A stretch of DNA of 64,000 bases, taken from Micromonospora trifolii. GTDB taxonomy: Bacteria; Actinomycetota; Actinomycetes; Mycobacteriales; Micromonosporaceae. The notes under the pieces are model-generated. The model was not told where the DNA came from and did no database searches. It saw only the letters and a program-made list of their open reading frames with translations. The position numbers and the translations under genes were made by a program. Shown piece after piece: positions 27,299 through 34,977 of the stretch (positions within the stretch are counted from its first letter, which is position 1; every line of letters starts with the position of its first letter). The DNA lies in contig NZ_JAKKFD010000027.1 in assembly GCF_022229005.1 (NCBI RefSeq), forward strand, positions 1-64,000. Direction: 5' to 3'.

Positions 27299-28033
27299 GT
27301 GACTCCGGAGCAGGTAGCGGCCGCCAGTAAGCCCGTCGTGCTCGACCTGGGCGACGCCTTCAGCCGGGACCCGACCACGTTGCGTCGGGCCCGACTGCTC
27401 GGCATTTCCGGCTGGGCCTTCTACATCAGCGGCCGGGCCGGCGCGCTCGGCGATGTGCGGGCCGAGACGGCCGCCGCCGCCCTCGGGTTCATCGCCCCGG
27501 ACGCGGTCGCCGACGGCTGGGACGCCGCCGCGCGGGTCGTTGCGCCGTTCGAGGTGGCCGCCGCGAGCCTCGCCGAATGCTGCCGGTGGGGGGCCCGGCA
27601 ACTCGGCCCCCTGCCCGGCACCGAGCGCCTGTCGGCGCTCGTCGAGCGGGCCGTGGTGGCCGCGGAGGCGAGTGCGATGCCGCTCTTCGCCGCGTGGCGG
27701 GCCATGCCGCTTCCGGATCTTTCTCCCGGGGCCCGCAGCGCCGCCGGGCTGCGGCTGCTCCGGGAACACTTCACCGGCGCCTACCTGCTGGCGGTACGCG
27801 CCGCCGGAATGACCCCGCTGGAGGCCGTGCTGGCCGGGCCGGAGGGCGAGGCCGGGGCGGTGGCCTGTGGCTGGCCGCCGCCGTACCCGCCGATCGGGCC
27901 GCTGGTGCGCCGCCGACTCTGGGCGGAGGCGGTGACCAACCGGCTGGCCGCGCCGGCGTTCACGGCCCTCGGCCCCGCCGACGGCGCGGAGTTGGTGGAG
28001 TTGCTGCACCGCACCCGGGTCGACCTCGGCTGA
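27299..28033 (+). CDS. SCO6745/SalK-like helical protein
   Basis: A 244-residue all-helical protein; I start at GTG 27299 because the 28 upstream in-frame codons are Gly/Arg-rich and unlike the family. It matches the pattern of the actinobacterial SCO6745 family: ISGWAFYISGRAGALGDV near the N-terminus, FIAPDAVADGWDAA, and LWAEAVTNRLAAPAFTALGP near the end. These proteins are often annotated as winged-helix-like or SalK; no activity is established to my knowledge. It is followed 61 nt later by the GNAT gene in the same direction. Confidence 0.8.
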   Translation: MTPEQVAAASKPVVLDLGDAFSRDPTTLRRARLLGISGWAFYISGRAGALGDVRAETAAAALGFIAPDAVADGWDAAARVVAPFEVAAASLAECCRWGARQLGPLPGTERLSALVERAVVAAEASAMPLFAAWRAMPLPDLSPGARSAAGLRLLREHFTGAYLLAVRAAGMTPLEAVLAGPEGEAGAVACGWPPPYPPIGPLVRRRLWAEAVTNRLAAPAFTALGPADGAELVELLHRTRVDLG

Positions 28034-28094
28034 GCCTCCCGCCGGCCGGAAAATGGGCGGCGCCGCAGCGGATCGGCTGCCAGGATGTCCTGCC

Positions 28095-29054
28095 GTGACC
28101 CTTCCCGCTGGTTGGACGACGCGCCGGCCCACCCTCGACGACGTGCCGACGATCCTCGCGGTGGTGCACGCCGCCGACACCTTCGCCATCGGCCATCCCG
28201 ACTTCGACGCCGAGGACGTCGCGGCGTCGCTGACCGCCCCCCACTTCGACCCGACCCGGGACTCCTGGCTGGCCATCGACCCGGACGACACGGTGGTCGG
28301 CTGGGCGACCGTGGACAACCCCACCGCTGTGGGCCGCGAGTTCGTGGAGGTCTACGTCGACCCGGTACGGGCCGCCGCCGTCCGCGCGCCGTTGCTGCTC
28401 CGCCAACTGGACCGGGTCGCCGAGCGCGCCGCCGAGCGGGGGCTGCCGTCGCTCACCGTCCGCTGCGCGGTCTTCGCCCCGGAACGTGACTGGGAACACA
28501 CACTGCGCGGGCTCGGGTTCGCCCTGGTGAAGCGGTACGTCCGGATGAGCCGGCAGTTGGACGACCTGCCCGACGAGCCGGCCGGGCCATCGGCCGTGAC
28601 GGTGCGTCCGGTCCGCCCGGACGACGAGGCCGACCTGGTGGAGTTCCACCGGATCTACGAGGCCGCCTTCGGTGACACCCCGGACCACGAGCCGCTGTCG
28701 TACGAGCGGTGGCGGGCCCGGATCGGCGACCTGACCGCCTGGGACGAGTGGTTCGTCGCCGAGGTGGACGGGGTGCCGGTCGGCGCGTTGCAGTCCTCGG
28801 ATCAGGCGCTCGACCAGCAGTCGGGCTGGGTGAAGAGTCTGTCGGTGCTCTCCGCGTACCGGCGTCAGGGGGTGGGTGCGGCGTTGCTGCGCCGCGCCTT
28901 CGCCCGCTACGCCGAGAAGGGGCGTCAGGCGGTCGGCCTGGGCGTCGACCTCACCAACCCGACGGCACCGCTGTCGCTGTACCGGTCGGTGGGCCTGCGG
29001 GAAACCCAGTGGACCGACATGTACGAACTTTCCGTTCCGGCGGCCGGTGTGTGA
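28095..29054 (+). CDS. tandem GNAT-domain acetyltransferase
   Basis: A 319-residue protein with two GNAT folds, starting at GTG 28095. The N-terminal domain (about 1-160) has the GNAT core strand WLAIDPDDTVVGWATVD but a weak acetyl-CoA loop (PVRAAAVRAPLLL). The C-terminal domain (about 170-319) has the full acetyl-CoA loop VLSAYRRQGVGAALLRRAF and the LGVDLTNPTAPLSLYRSVGL motif. This layout, a degenerate N-terminal and an active C-terminal half, is that of mycothiol synthase-like enzymes, but I see no feature that proves MshD. Substrate unknown. Confidence 0.87.
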   Translation: MTLPAGWTTRRPTLDDVPTILAVVHAADTFAIGHPDFDAEDVAASLTAPHFDPTRDSWLAIDPDDTVVGWATVDNPTAVGREFVEVYVDPVRAAAVRAPLLLRQLDRVAERAAERGLPSLTVRCAVFAPERDWEHTLRGLGFALVKRYVRMSRQLDDLPDEPAGPSAVTVRPVRPDDEADLVEFHRIYEAAFGDTPDHEPLSYERWRARIGDLTAWDEWFVAEVDGVPVGALQSSDQALDQQSGWVKSLSVLSAYRRQGVGAALLRRAFARYAEKGRQAVGLGVDLTNPTAPLSLYRSVGLRETQWTDMYELSVPAAGV

Positions 29055-29129
29055 TTGACGACCCCGGCCCGGCCCGCCCGGCGCTCCGGTCGACAGCGGT
29101 AGCAGACTGGAGGGGTGCGATACGCGCTG

Positions 29130-29585
29130 CTACGGCGAGGCGGTGCCGGTGGGGCGGGCCCGCAGCTCGGTGACGTAGTCGTCCGGGGCGCCCGCCTTCT
29201 CGGCGGCGTTCGCGATCTCCGACAGATACCACGAGGTCGGCAGGCCACCCTCGTACCCGTTGAAGACGTAGATCCACGCGGTCACGTCGCCGTCGAGGGT
29301 GGAGACGCGCACGTGCAGCTTGCGGTACGTGCCGGCGGTCACTCCCTCGATCTCGTCGAGCTGGCCCGCGTCGTACGGGTGGATGTCGTAGAGCGCCACG
29401 AAGACCCGGTCACCGGGAGACTCGACAAGGGTGCTCACCGCACCCTCCCAGCCGATCACGTCCGCCCCGGCGAAGGTCAGCCGCCAGCCCTCCAGCCAGC
29501 CGGTGCCCACCATCGGCGAATGCGGACAGTAGGCGCGCATCCGGGCGGGGTCGAGATTTGAGCCGTAGGCGGCGTGATGACGCAC
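29130..29585 (-). CDS. gamma-glutamylcyclotransferase-like protein
   Basis: A 151-residue protein with the GGCT/AIG2-like fold. The hallmark YGSNL loop is near the N-terminus (AAYGSNLDPARM), followed by LEGWRLTFAG, a Glu in LDEIEGV, and YRKLHVRVSTLDGD. The conserved catalytic Glu of the family probably lies in the DEIEGV segment. It starts at GTG 29585 with TATCGT 7 nt upstream, so it is probably leaderless. It is divergent from the LpdA-like gene. In Streptomyces a similar gene is adjacent to the same oxidoreductase, so the pairing appears conserved. Substrate unknown. Confidence 0.85.
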   Translation of the reverse strand: MRHHAAYGSNLDPARMRAYCPHSPMVGTGWLEGWRLTFAGADVIGWEGAVSTLVESPGDRVFVALYDIHPYDAGQLDEIEGVTAGTYRKLHVRVSTLDGDVTAWIYVFNGYEGGLPTSWYLSEIANAAEKAGAPDDYVTELRARPTGTASP

Positions 29586-29592
29586 GGCGATG

Positions 29593-29598
29593 ACGATA
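29593..29598 (-). promoter_or_regulatory. leaderless -10 of the GGCT-like gene
   Basis: TATCGT on the minus strand, 7 nt before the GTG at 29585. Confidence 0.5.
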
Positions 29599-29691
29599 GC
29601 CCGGCCGACGGGTGGGGGAGAATACGACAGTGCGTGTCGAATGCGCTCGGGAGAAGAAAGTCACTGTGACCATGGACGAAGGGCGAACGCT

Positions 29692-31095
29692 GTGAGCCGG
29701 ATCGTGATCATCGGTGGGGGGCCGGCCGGGTACGAGGCGGCTCTGGTCGCCGCCCAGCTGGACGCCGATGTCACTGTGGTGGAGGCCGACGGCGCGGGCG
29801 GCGCCTGCGTGCTCTCCGACTGCGTACCGTCGAAGACCTTCATCGCCAGCTCGCAGGTGGTCACCGGCTACCGCGACACCGAGGAGTTCGGGGTGCACTC
29901 GGACGGCCTGGAGGCGGTCACCGTCGACGCGCGGGCGGTGCACGGGCGGGTCAAGCGGTTGGCCCTGGCGCAGTCCGCGGACATCCACGCCAAGTTGCTG
30001 AAGGCGGGGGTCACCTTCGTGGCCGGCACCGCTCGGCTCGGCGAGGACTCCCTCGGGCACACCCACCGGGTCGTCGTCACCCCCGCCGACGGCGGCGAGG
30101 AGTACTCGATCGACGCGTCCACAGTGCTGGTGGCCACCGGCTCGACGCCCCGCCAGCTGCCCACCGCCGTGCCGGACGGCGAGCGCATCCTGACCTGGCG
30201 ACAGGTGTACGACCTGCCGGAGCTGCCCGAGCACCTGATCGTGGTCGGGTCCGGCGTGACCGGCGCGGAGTTCGCCAGCGCGTACCTGGCGATGGGGGTC
30301 GAGGTGACACTGGTCTCCAGCCGGGACCGGGTGATGCCCCACGAGGACGCCGACGCCGCCTCCGCCATCGAGCGGGTGTTCCGCAACCGGGGCATGGAGA
30401 TCCTCAACAACTCCCGGGCCGACGCGGTGCGGCGGACCGCCAACGGCGTCGAGGTGGAGCTTTCCGACGGCCGTAGGGTGACCGGCTCGCATGCGCTGAT
30501 CACCGTCGGTTCGATCCCCAACACGGCCAACCTGGGCCTGACCGAGTACGGGGTGGAGTTGGGCCGGGGCGGCTACCTGACAGTCGACCGGGCTTCCCGG
30601 ACCAACGTGCCCGGCATCTACGCCGCCGGCGACTGCACCGGGGTGCTCCTGCTGGCCAGCGTCGCCGCCATGCAGGGCCGGATCGCCATGTGGCACGCCC
30701 TCGGCGAGGCGGTCCGCCCGCTGCGGCTGCGTACCGTCGCGGCGAACGTCTTCACCGACCCGGAGCTGGCCACGGTGGGTGTCTCGCAGGACGAGGTGGA
30801 CGCGGGCAAGGTGCCGGCCCGGCAGGTGATGCTGCCGCTGTCCGGTAACGCCCGGGCCAAGATGGACGACCTCTCCGACGGTTTCGTGAAGCTGTTCTGC
30901 CGTCCCGCCAGCGGTCAGGTGATCGGCGGTGTGGTGGTCGCTCCGAAGGCCAGCGAGCTGATCCTGCCCATCACCATGGCGGTGGAGAACAACCTCACAG
31001 TCAACGAGCTGGCCCAGACCATCACCATCTACCCGAGTCTCTCCGGCTCCATCACCGAGGCTGCCCGCCAGCTCATGCTGCACGAGCTGGAGTGA
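29692..31095 (+). CDS. NAD(P)H-quinone dehydrogenase, LpdA-like flavoprotein disulfide reductase
   Basis: A 467-residue member of the pyridine nucleotide-disulfide oxidoreductase class I family, starting at GTG 29692. The FAD loop IGGGPAGYEAA is at the N-terminus, the NAD(P) loop VVGSGVTGAEFASAY is central, and the second FAD motif is NVPGIYAAGDCTG. Cys39 and Cys44 (CVLSDC) keep the redox-pair spacing, but the C-terminal catalytic segment reads TIYPSLSGSITEA, where lipoamide dehydrogenases have HAHPTLSE. That matches M. tuberculosis LpdA, which reduces quinones rather than lipoamide. No 2-oxoacid dehydrogenase genes are nearby. Its 3' end overlaps a convergent membrane gene by 23 nt. Confidence 0.88.
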   Translation: MSRIVIIGGGPAGYEAALVAAQLDADVTVVEADGAGGACVLSDCVPSKTFIASSQVVTGYRDTEEFGVHSDGLEAVTVDARAVHGRVKRLALAQSADIHAKLLKAGVTFVAGTARLGEDSLGHTHRVVVTPADGGEEYSIDASTVLVATGSTPRQLPTAVPDGERILTWRQVYDLPELPEHLIVVGSGVTGAEFASAYLAMGVEVTLVSSRDRVMPHEDADAASAIERVFRNRGMEILNNSRADAVRRTANGVEVELSDGRRVTGSHALITVGSIPNTANLGLTEYGVELGRGGYLTVDRASRTNVPGIYAAGDCTGVLLLASVAAMQGRIAMWHALGEAVRPLRLRTVAANVFTDPELATVGVSQDEVDAGKVPARQVMLPLSGNARAKMDDLSDGFVKLFCRPASGQVIGGVVVAPKASELILPITMAVENNLTVNELAQTITIYPSLSGSITEAARQLMLHELE

Positions 31096-31693
31096 CCCGC
31101 CGGGTCAGGATCATCGCTATCGTGGCCAGGACGGCGACCTCGGTGAGGATCAGAAGGCGTTCGGCCAAGCCGATGAGCATCCGGTCACCGGGATAGGCGG
31201 ACCAGATCATCGCCGCCGCGAGGGCCAGGCTCAGCAGGACGAGGGCGCGTAGCGTCCGGGCGGCGGGCGTCAGGTCGGGTCGGCGGGCGAGCAACCAACC
31301 GGCCGCCGGCAACGCCAGGAAGGCGACCACCGACGCGTACCGGTGCAGGTAGGCGGCGGTGGTCATGGCGCTGCCCGGCTCGTTCGTCGGCACCACGGCG
31401 GCCAGCAGCAGCCCACCCACCCATGCGCCGAGCAGCAGCTCGGCCGTTCGACCGGAGCGCGGCCGGGGTGGGCCGGCGCGGCGCAGTCCGTACAGCAACG
31501 CCACTGTGGCGAGCGCGAGCACCACCATGGCGACGTCGATGACGCCGCCCCGGTCGGAGACCGCGAAGTCGCTGATGGTCAACGCCCACGGGTTGAGGTC
31601 GTCGTTGACTTCGAGGTGGCCGATCACGGTGAGCAGCGCCGCCAGGGCGATCCCGCCCAGGGCCAGCAGGCCGGTACTCCGGGTAACAGGCAT
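31073..31693 (-). CDS. DUF998 family membrane protein
   Basis: A 206-residue protein with six hydrophobic segments and little else: LLALGGIALAALLTVIGH, VIDVAMVVLALATVALLYGL, TAELLLGAWVGGLLLAAVV, ASVVAFLALPAAGWLLA, LRALVLLSLALAAAMI and LLILTEVAVLATIAMILT. The pattern, including NPWALTISDFAVSDRGG in the first loop, fits DUF998. It converges on and overlaps the LpdA-like gene. No function is assigned to the family to my knowledge. Confidence 0.85.
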   Translation of the reverse strand: MPVTRSTGLLALGGIALAALLTVIGHLEVNDDLNPWALTISDFAVSDRGGVIDVAMVVLALATVALLYGLRRAGPPRPRSGRTAELLLGAWVGGLLLAAVVPTNEPGSAMTTAAYLHRYASVVAFLALPAAGWLLARRPDLTPAARTLRALVLLSLALAAAMIWSAYPGDRMLIGLAERLLILTEVAVLATIAMILTRRVTPARAA

Positions 31694-31845
31694 GCCTCAG
31701 CCTGTCGCCGCGGACACCCCAGCCGAATCCGGGACAGCCACCGAAATCAACCCCCGGGACCACCCCTAGAGGCCTTCCGGCATGTGGCCGTGACGTGCTT
31801 CCGCGCATCCGTGAACGTCCGATGGTTGGGAAGACCTTCGCCAGG

Positions 31846-32178
31846 TCAGGCGACGTTCAGCTGGATGTTCCCAATGCGGGCGACGATGTCGAGATGACCA
31901 CCCAGGCCGGTGACGTAGGCGCGGAGTGATTCCAGGCTGGTTTGCTCGCCATTCTCGATCTGGCTGATTCTCGCCTGCGTCAGCCCCGCCGCCTCGGCCA
32001 GTTGCACCTGAGTCATACCCAGGTGCTTGCGGATCTCTGCCAGCTGCGCCCCACTGACCGCTGCCAGCATCTGCTCACGGTGCTGAGCGCGCCGGGAGAC
32101 CCGGTCCGGATCTGCCCAGGATGGATCGATCGCGCGGGCCTTCGCCTTGACGTCCTGCCAGTCAGCTCCATCGGTCAT
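31846..32178 (-). CDS. HigA-type antitoxin (XRE helix-turn-helix)
   Basis: A 110-residue protein from ATG 32178. Residues about 45-100 are an XRE helix-turn-helix: LAEIRKHLGMTQVQLAEAAGL followed by TQARISQIENGEQTSLESLRAYVTGLGG. A short acidic N-terminal segment precedes it. Its start overlaps the toxin stop by 4 nt, so the order is toxin then antitoxin, as in higBA. It would neutralise HigB and bind the operator upstream of the pair. Confidence 0.9.
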   Translation of the reverse strand: MTDGADWQDVKAKARAIDPSWADPDRVSRRAQHREQMLAAVSGAQLAEIRKHLGMTQVQLAEAAGLTQARISQIENGEQTSLESLRAYVTGLGGHLDIVARIGNIQLNVA

Positions 32179-32543
32179 CTCTGTGTTTCCCTCAGCCTGG
32201 AGAGGTGCTCCTGAAACCGGTCGTCCGCCAACGGGACCGCCGTCTTGTACCAAGTCTGCCACTGGCCCGACTTGTCGCCAGCGACCAGAAAAACAGCTTC
32301 TCGAACGGGATCAAAAGCGAAGATCATGCGGACCTCCGTGGAGCCAGTCGACCCAGGTCGCAACTCCTTCATGTGGTGGAAGATGCTGCCTTTGAGGCGG
32401 TCAACCAGGGGACGCCCGAGCGCCGGCCCGTGTTCGGCGAGGAGGTCGATGGCCTCGCTGATGAGGTCGGCGCTGGCGGGATCCGTCTTGCAGAGGTGGA
32501 GGAACCACTCCTCGACCTCAGGATGAAGTTTGACGTCCCACAT
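32175..32543 (-). CDS. HigB-type toxin (RelE/Gp49-like)
   Basis: A 122-residue basic protein of the RelE superfamily, phage Gp49-like/HigB branch: VEEWFLHLCKTDPASADLISEAIDLLAEHGPALGRP, then VDRLKGSIFHHMKELRPG, VRMIFAFDPVREAVFLVAGDK and a C-terminal RFQEHLSRL. These toxins usually cleave ribosome-bound mRNA. The antitoxin follows with a 4-nt overlap. Both genes are less GC-rich than their neighbours, consistent with transfer. It starts at ATG 32543, 6 nt after a TATATT -10. Confidence 0.9.
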   Translation of the reverse strand: MWDVKLHPEVEEWFLHLCKTDPASADLISEAIDLLAEHGPALGRPLVDRLKGSIFHHMKELRPGSTGSTEVRMIFAFDPVREAVFLVAGDKSGQWQTWYKTAVPLADDRFQEHLSRLRETQR

Positions 32544-32549
32544 GCTGTC

Positions 32550-32568
32550 AATATAAGTGCAGCTTATA
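32550..32568 (-). promoter_or_regulatory. higBA promoter and operator palindrome
   Basis: TATAAG-TGCAG-CTTATA (32552-32568) is an inverted repeat with perfect 6-bp arms. It overlaps the minus-strand TATATT -10 (32550-32555), which lies 6 nt before the toxin ATG. This is where autoregulation by the HigBA complex would act. Confidence 0.65.
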
Positions 32569-32587
32569 CCCGCAGATCCAACGACAC

Positions 32588-33223
32588 TCAGTCGATGGGG
32601 ACGTCAACCGCGGCGGCGGCGGCGGCGCGGGCGTGGCGAGCGCTCACCACTGTCATCGCCCATCCGGCCGCGGCGAATCCGGCCGCCGCGGCGGTGGCGA
32701 TGATGGCCAGCCGCCAGGCCGACTCGGTCAGTGCGGTGCCGCCCAGGTGCCCGACCAGCGCACCGTAGGTGGCCCAGCCCAGCGCGGCGACGGCCTCGTA
32801 GAGCACGAACAGGCGGTACGGGTAGCGGCTACGCCCGGCCGAGAAGCAGGCCGCCATCCGGCCGCCGGGCACGAACCGGCAGAGCAGGATCACCAGCGGC
32901 CCGGGTTGTCGCAGCCCCTGGGTGACCCGGCTGGCCACCCGGCGGGCGCGGCTCAGCTCGGCGTGCCGGGGTGGCCGCCGGTCCGGTGCACTGCGCCCCA
33001 GCAGGTAGCAGGCCAGGTCGCCGGCGAACACGCCGAGCGCGCCGACGGCGATGGTGACCGGCAGGCTGAGCCCGCCGTAGACGGTGAGCGCACCACTGGT
33101 GATCATGACGATCTGGGTGGGGATCACCGGGACGAAGGCGTCCGCGATCAGCAGCGCGAGCAGCACCAGGTACGCCCACGTCGGCGACGCGACGTCAGTC
33201 AGAAGTTCGGGCACGCCTGCCAC
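32588..33223 (-). CDS. DedA family membrane protein
   Basis: A 211-residue DedA/VTT-fold protein starting at GTG 33223. It has the DedA re-entrant pattern: YLVLLALLIADAFVPVIPTQIVMITSGAL, then VGALGVFAGDLACYLLGR, and RFVPGGRMAACFSAGRSRYPYRLF. The conserved Arg and Gly of the family are in the RFVPGGR motif. Two C-terminal hydrophobic helices follow. Bacterial DedA proteins are linked to undecaprenyl phosphate or phospholipid flipping and membrane homeostasis. It is divergent from the ThrRS-like gene across a long gap. Confidence 0.9.
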   Translation of the reverse strand: MAGVPELLTDVASPTWAYLVLLALLIADAFVPVIPTQIVMITSGALTVYGGLSLPVTIAVGALGVFAGDLACYLLGRSAPDRRPPRHAELSRARRVASRVTQGLRQPGPLVILLCRFVPGGRMAACFSAGRSRYPYRLFVLYEAVAALGWATYGALVGHLGGTALTESAWRLAIIATAAAAGFAAAGWAMTVVSARHARAAAAAAVDVPID

Positions 33224-33550
33224 CTCGCCGGATGCGGCCGATTGGGTGTCTTGAGCCTGACGTCGTGTCCGGCGTCACGGTGGACGGCCCCGGCCCGTCG
33301 TGACCGTCGACACGACTGGGCCATCCAGTTGGAACGAGGCCGGTCGCTGCCGGGTGACGGGGTCGGAGGCGGTTCCACCCGTTCGAGGCGGGCGGCAGAA
33401 CGGCGTTCGTCGGCGTACCGTTGTCGGCGCGGCCACGCCCGTCGGGTCCCCCGTTCCTGACGATTCGGCCGCCAGGGCCGCCGGCGGGTCCCGCGCCGGC
33501 GGCCCACCCCTCCGCCGCAAATCCGGGTGCATTCCCGAACGTCGCGCGGG
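33224..33550. other. intergenic region upstream of the threonine leader
   Basis: No gene was found in this stretch. It includes an interrupted inverted repeat, GTCGTGTC (33262-33269) with GACACGAC (33309-33316) plus inner ACGGT/ACCGT and GACGG/CCGTC pairings, which could form a long hairpin. The 234 bp after it show nothing else recognisable until the -10 at 33551. Confidence 0.4.
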
Positions 33551-33556
33551 TACGGT
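33551..33556 (+). promoter_or_regulatory. leaderless -10 of the threonine leader ORF
   Basis: TACGGT, 6 nt before the leader ATG at 33563. This is the same hexamer-to-start spacing as other leaderless genes in this window. Confidence 0.5.
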
Positions 33557-33562
33557 CGCCGT

Positions 33563-33622
33563 ATGCGCAGCGCGGTAGTGATGACCACGACGCCGGGTGT
33601 CCCCGGCGCCGCTCTGACGTAA
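33563..33622 (+). CDS. putative 19-residue threonine leader peptide
   Basis: A short ORF encodes MRSAVVMTTTPGVPGAALT and stops at TAA 33622. Four of 19 residues are Thr, three of them consecutive (ACC ACG ACG at 33584-33592), and the last codon before the stop is also Thr. It ends 98 nt upstream of a threonyl-tRNA synthetase-like gene. A -10 hexamer sits 6 nt before its ATG, so it would be translated from the 5' end of the mRNA. Two GC hairpins follow. By analogy with amino-acid operon leaders, ribosome stalling on scarce Thr-tRNA could control readthrough. This is an inference from layout and no homologue was checked. Confidence 0.55.
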   Translation: MRSAVVMTTTPGVPGAALT

Positions 33623-33664
33623 TCACAGTCGACCAGGCCCCGGGGCGATCCGCCCCGGATGGCC
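33591..33664 (+). promoter_or_regulatory. putative attenuator hairpins before the ThrRS-like gene
   Basis: Hairpin 1 (CGCCGGG 33591-33597 with CCCGGCG 33602-33608) begins inside the third consecutive Thr codon. Hairpin 2 has a perfect 8-bp stem CCGGGGCG-ATC-CGCCCCGG (33640-33658), extended by GGCC/GGCC (33636-33639, 33661-33664) across a 2-nt bulge. CCCCGG (33601-33606) can instead pair with CCGGGG (33640-33645), which would prevent hairpin 2. No U-tract follows hairpin 2. Confidence 0.5.
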
Positions 33665-33720
33665 GCGCGGCGTTCGGTGTCCAGGTCGCCTCCGGGTCGT
33701 ACCCGATCCAGGAGCCCGAC

Positions 33721-34938
33721 ATGATCGACCACCGTAGGCTCGGCCGTGAGCTGGACCTCTTCGTCTCCGATCCGCTGGCCGGCGCCGGCCTGCCGATCTG
33801 GCTGCCGGCCGGCGCCGCCGCCCGGCACGCCGTCGAGGATTACGTCCGGGAGTTGGAGCGCCGCTCCGGCCACCAGCACGTCTACTCGCCGCCGCTGGGC
33901 AAGCGGGAACTCTTCGAACTCTCCGGCCATCTCGGCTACTTCGCCGACGACATGTTCCCGCCGATGCGGCTGAGCGCCGACGACGAGTTCGTGCTCCGGC
34001 CGGCGCTCTGCCCGCACCACGCGTTGGTCTTCCGGGCGCGGGGCCGTTCCTACCGGGAGCTGCCGTTGCGGATCGCGGAGCTGGGCGGGATGTACCGCTC
34101 GGAGCGCTCCGGGGTGCTCGGCGGGCTGTCCCGGGTACGCGCCATCTCGCTCAACGACGCGCACACCTTCTGCGCCCCCGAGCAGGTCGGCGCGGAGGTC
34201 GTCGAGATCCTCGGGCTGATCCGTGCCGCGCACGCCGCGCTCGGTGTCCGGCCGGCCGGGTTCCGGCTGTCGCTGCGCGGACCGGGCGAGAAGTACGTCG
34301 GCGACGACGCCCAGTGGGCCCGCGCCGAGCAGTTGCTCCGGGAGGCGCTGGCCGGGGTGGAGTACGTCGAGGCGCCGGGGGAGGCCGCCTTCTACGGCCC
34401 GAAGATCGACATTCAGATCGTCGACGCCGCCGGTCGGGAGTCGACCCTCTCCACCATCCAGTTGGACTTCGACAAGCCGGAACGGTTCGACCTGTCGTAC
34501 ACCGACTCGGACGGCAGCCGGCGTCGGCCGGTGATGGTGCACCGCAGCCTGGTCGGCAGCATGGAGCGGCTGTTCGCGTACCTCATCGAGGTGCACGAGG
34601 GCGCGTTCCCGGCCTGGTACGCGCCCGTCCAGTTGGTGTTGTTGCCGGTCGACGACGGCCAGGTCGACGCGGCGGCCGACCTGGCCCGACGGGCGGTCGA
34701 GGCCGGCCTGCGGGTCGAGGTCGACGCCTCCGGCTCGCTGGGCGCCCGGGTCCGGGACGCGGCCCGCCGCCGCGTCCCGTACCTCGGGGTGCTGGGTGCC
34801 CGGGAGGCGGCCGACGGGCGTCTCGCGCTGCGCCTGCGCGGCGGCCGTGCCCTGGCTCCGATGCCCGCCGACGCCGCGCTCGCCCTGATCGGCGGGCAGG
34901 TCGCCGCCCGCGCGACCGACCTGCTGCCGTCGGACTGA
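33721..34938 (+). CDS. threonyl-tRNA synthetase-like protein lacking TGS and editing domains
   Basis: A 405-residue class II synthetase; standard bacterial ThrRS is about 640-690 residues. It starts at the catalytic core and has no N-terminal TGS or editing domain. The three zinc/threonine ligands are kept: Cys97 (RPALCPHH), His148 (NDAHTF) and His274 (VMVHR). Motif 2 is MYRSERSGVLGGLSRVR and motif 3 is HRSLVGSMERLFAYLIE, and the anticodon-binding domain follows from FPAWYAPVQ. It should therefore charge tRNA-Thr but cannot hydrolyse Ser-tRNA-Thr in cis. A full-length ThrRS presumably exists elsewhere in the genome. AGGAG lies 7 nt before the ATG. It could be an inhibitor-insensitive or stress-induced second enzyme. 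Confidence 0.9.
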   Translation: MIDHRRLGRELDLFVSDPLAGAGLPIWLPAGAAARHAVEDYVRELERRSGHQHVYSPPLGKRELFELSGHLGYFADDMFPPMRLSADDEFVLRPALCPHHALVFRARGRSYRELPLRIAELGGMYRSERSGVLGGLSRVRAISLNDAHTFCAPEQVGAEVVEILGLIRAAHAALGVRPAGFRLSLRGPGEKYVGDDAQWARAEQLLREALAGVEYVEAPGEAAFYGPKIDIQIVDAAGRESTLSTIQLDFDKPERFDLSYTDSDGSRRRPVMVHRSLVGSMERLFAYLIEVHEGAFPAWYAPVQLVLLPVDDGQVDAAADLARRAVEAGLRVEVDASGSLGARVRDAARRRVPYLGVLGAREAADGRLALRLRGGRALAPMPADAALALIGGQVAARATDLLPSD

Positions 34939-34977
34939 CACACCCACCGATCGCCTCGCGCGCACGGCCGCCCGACC

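Noticed and set aside
29692..31095. Dihydrolipoamide dehydrogenase of a 2-oxoacid complex
   Set aside because: The active-site His is replaced and no E1/E2 genes are nearby.
33224..33720. T-box riboswitch upstream of the ThrRS-like gene
   Set aside because: No T-box AGGGUGGNACCGCG-like sequence was found; the leader ORF and hairpins explain the region better.
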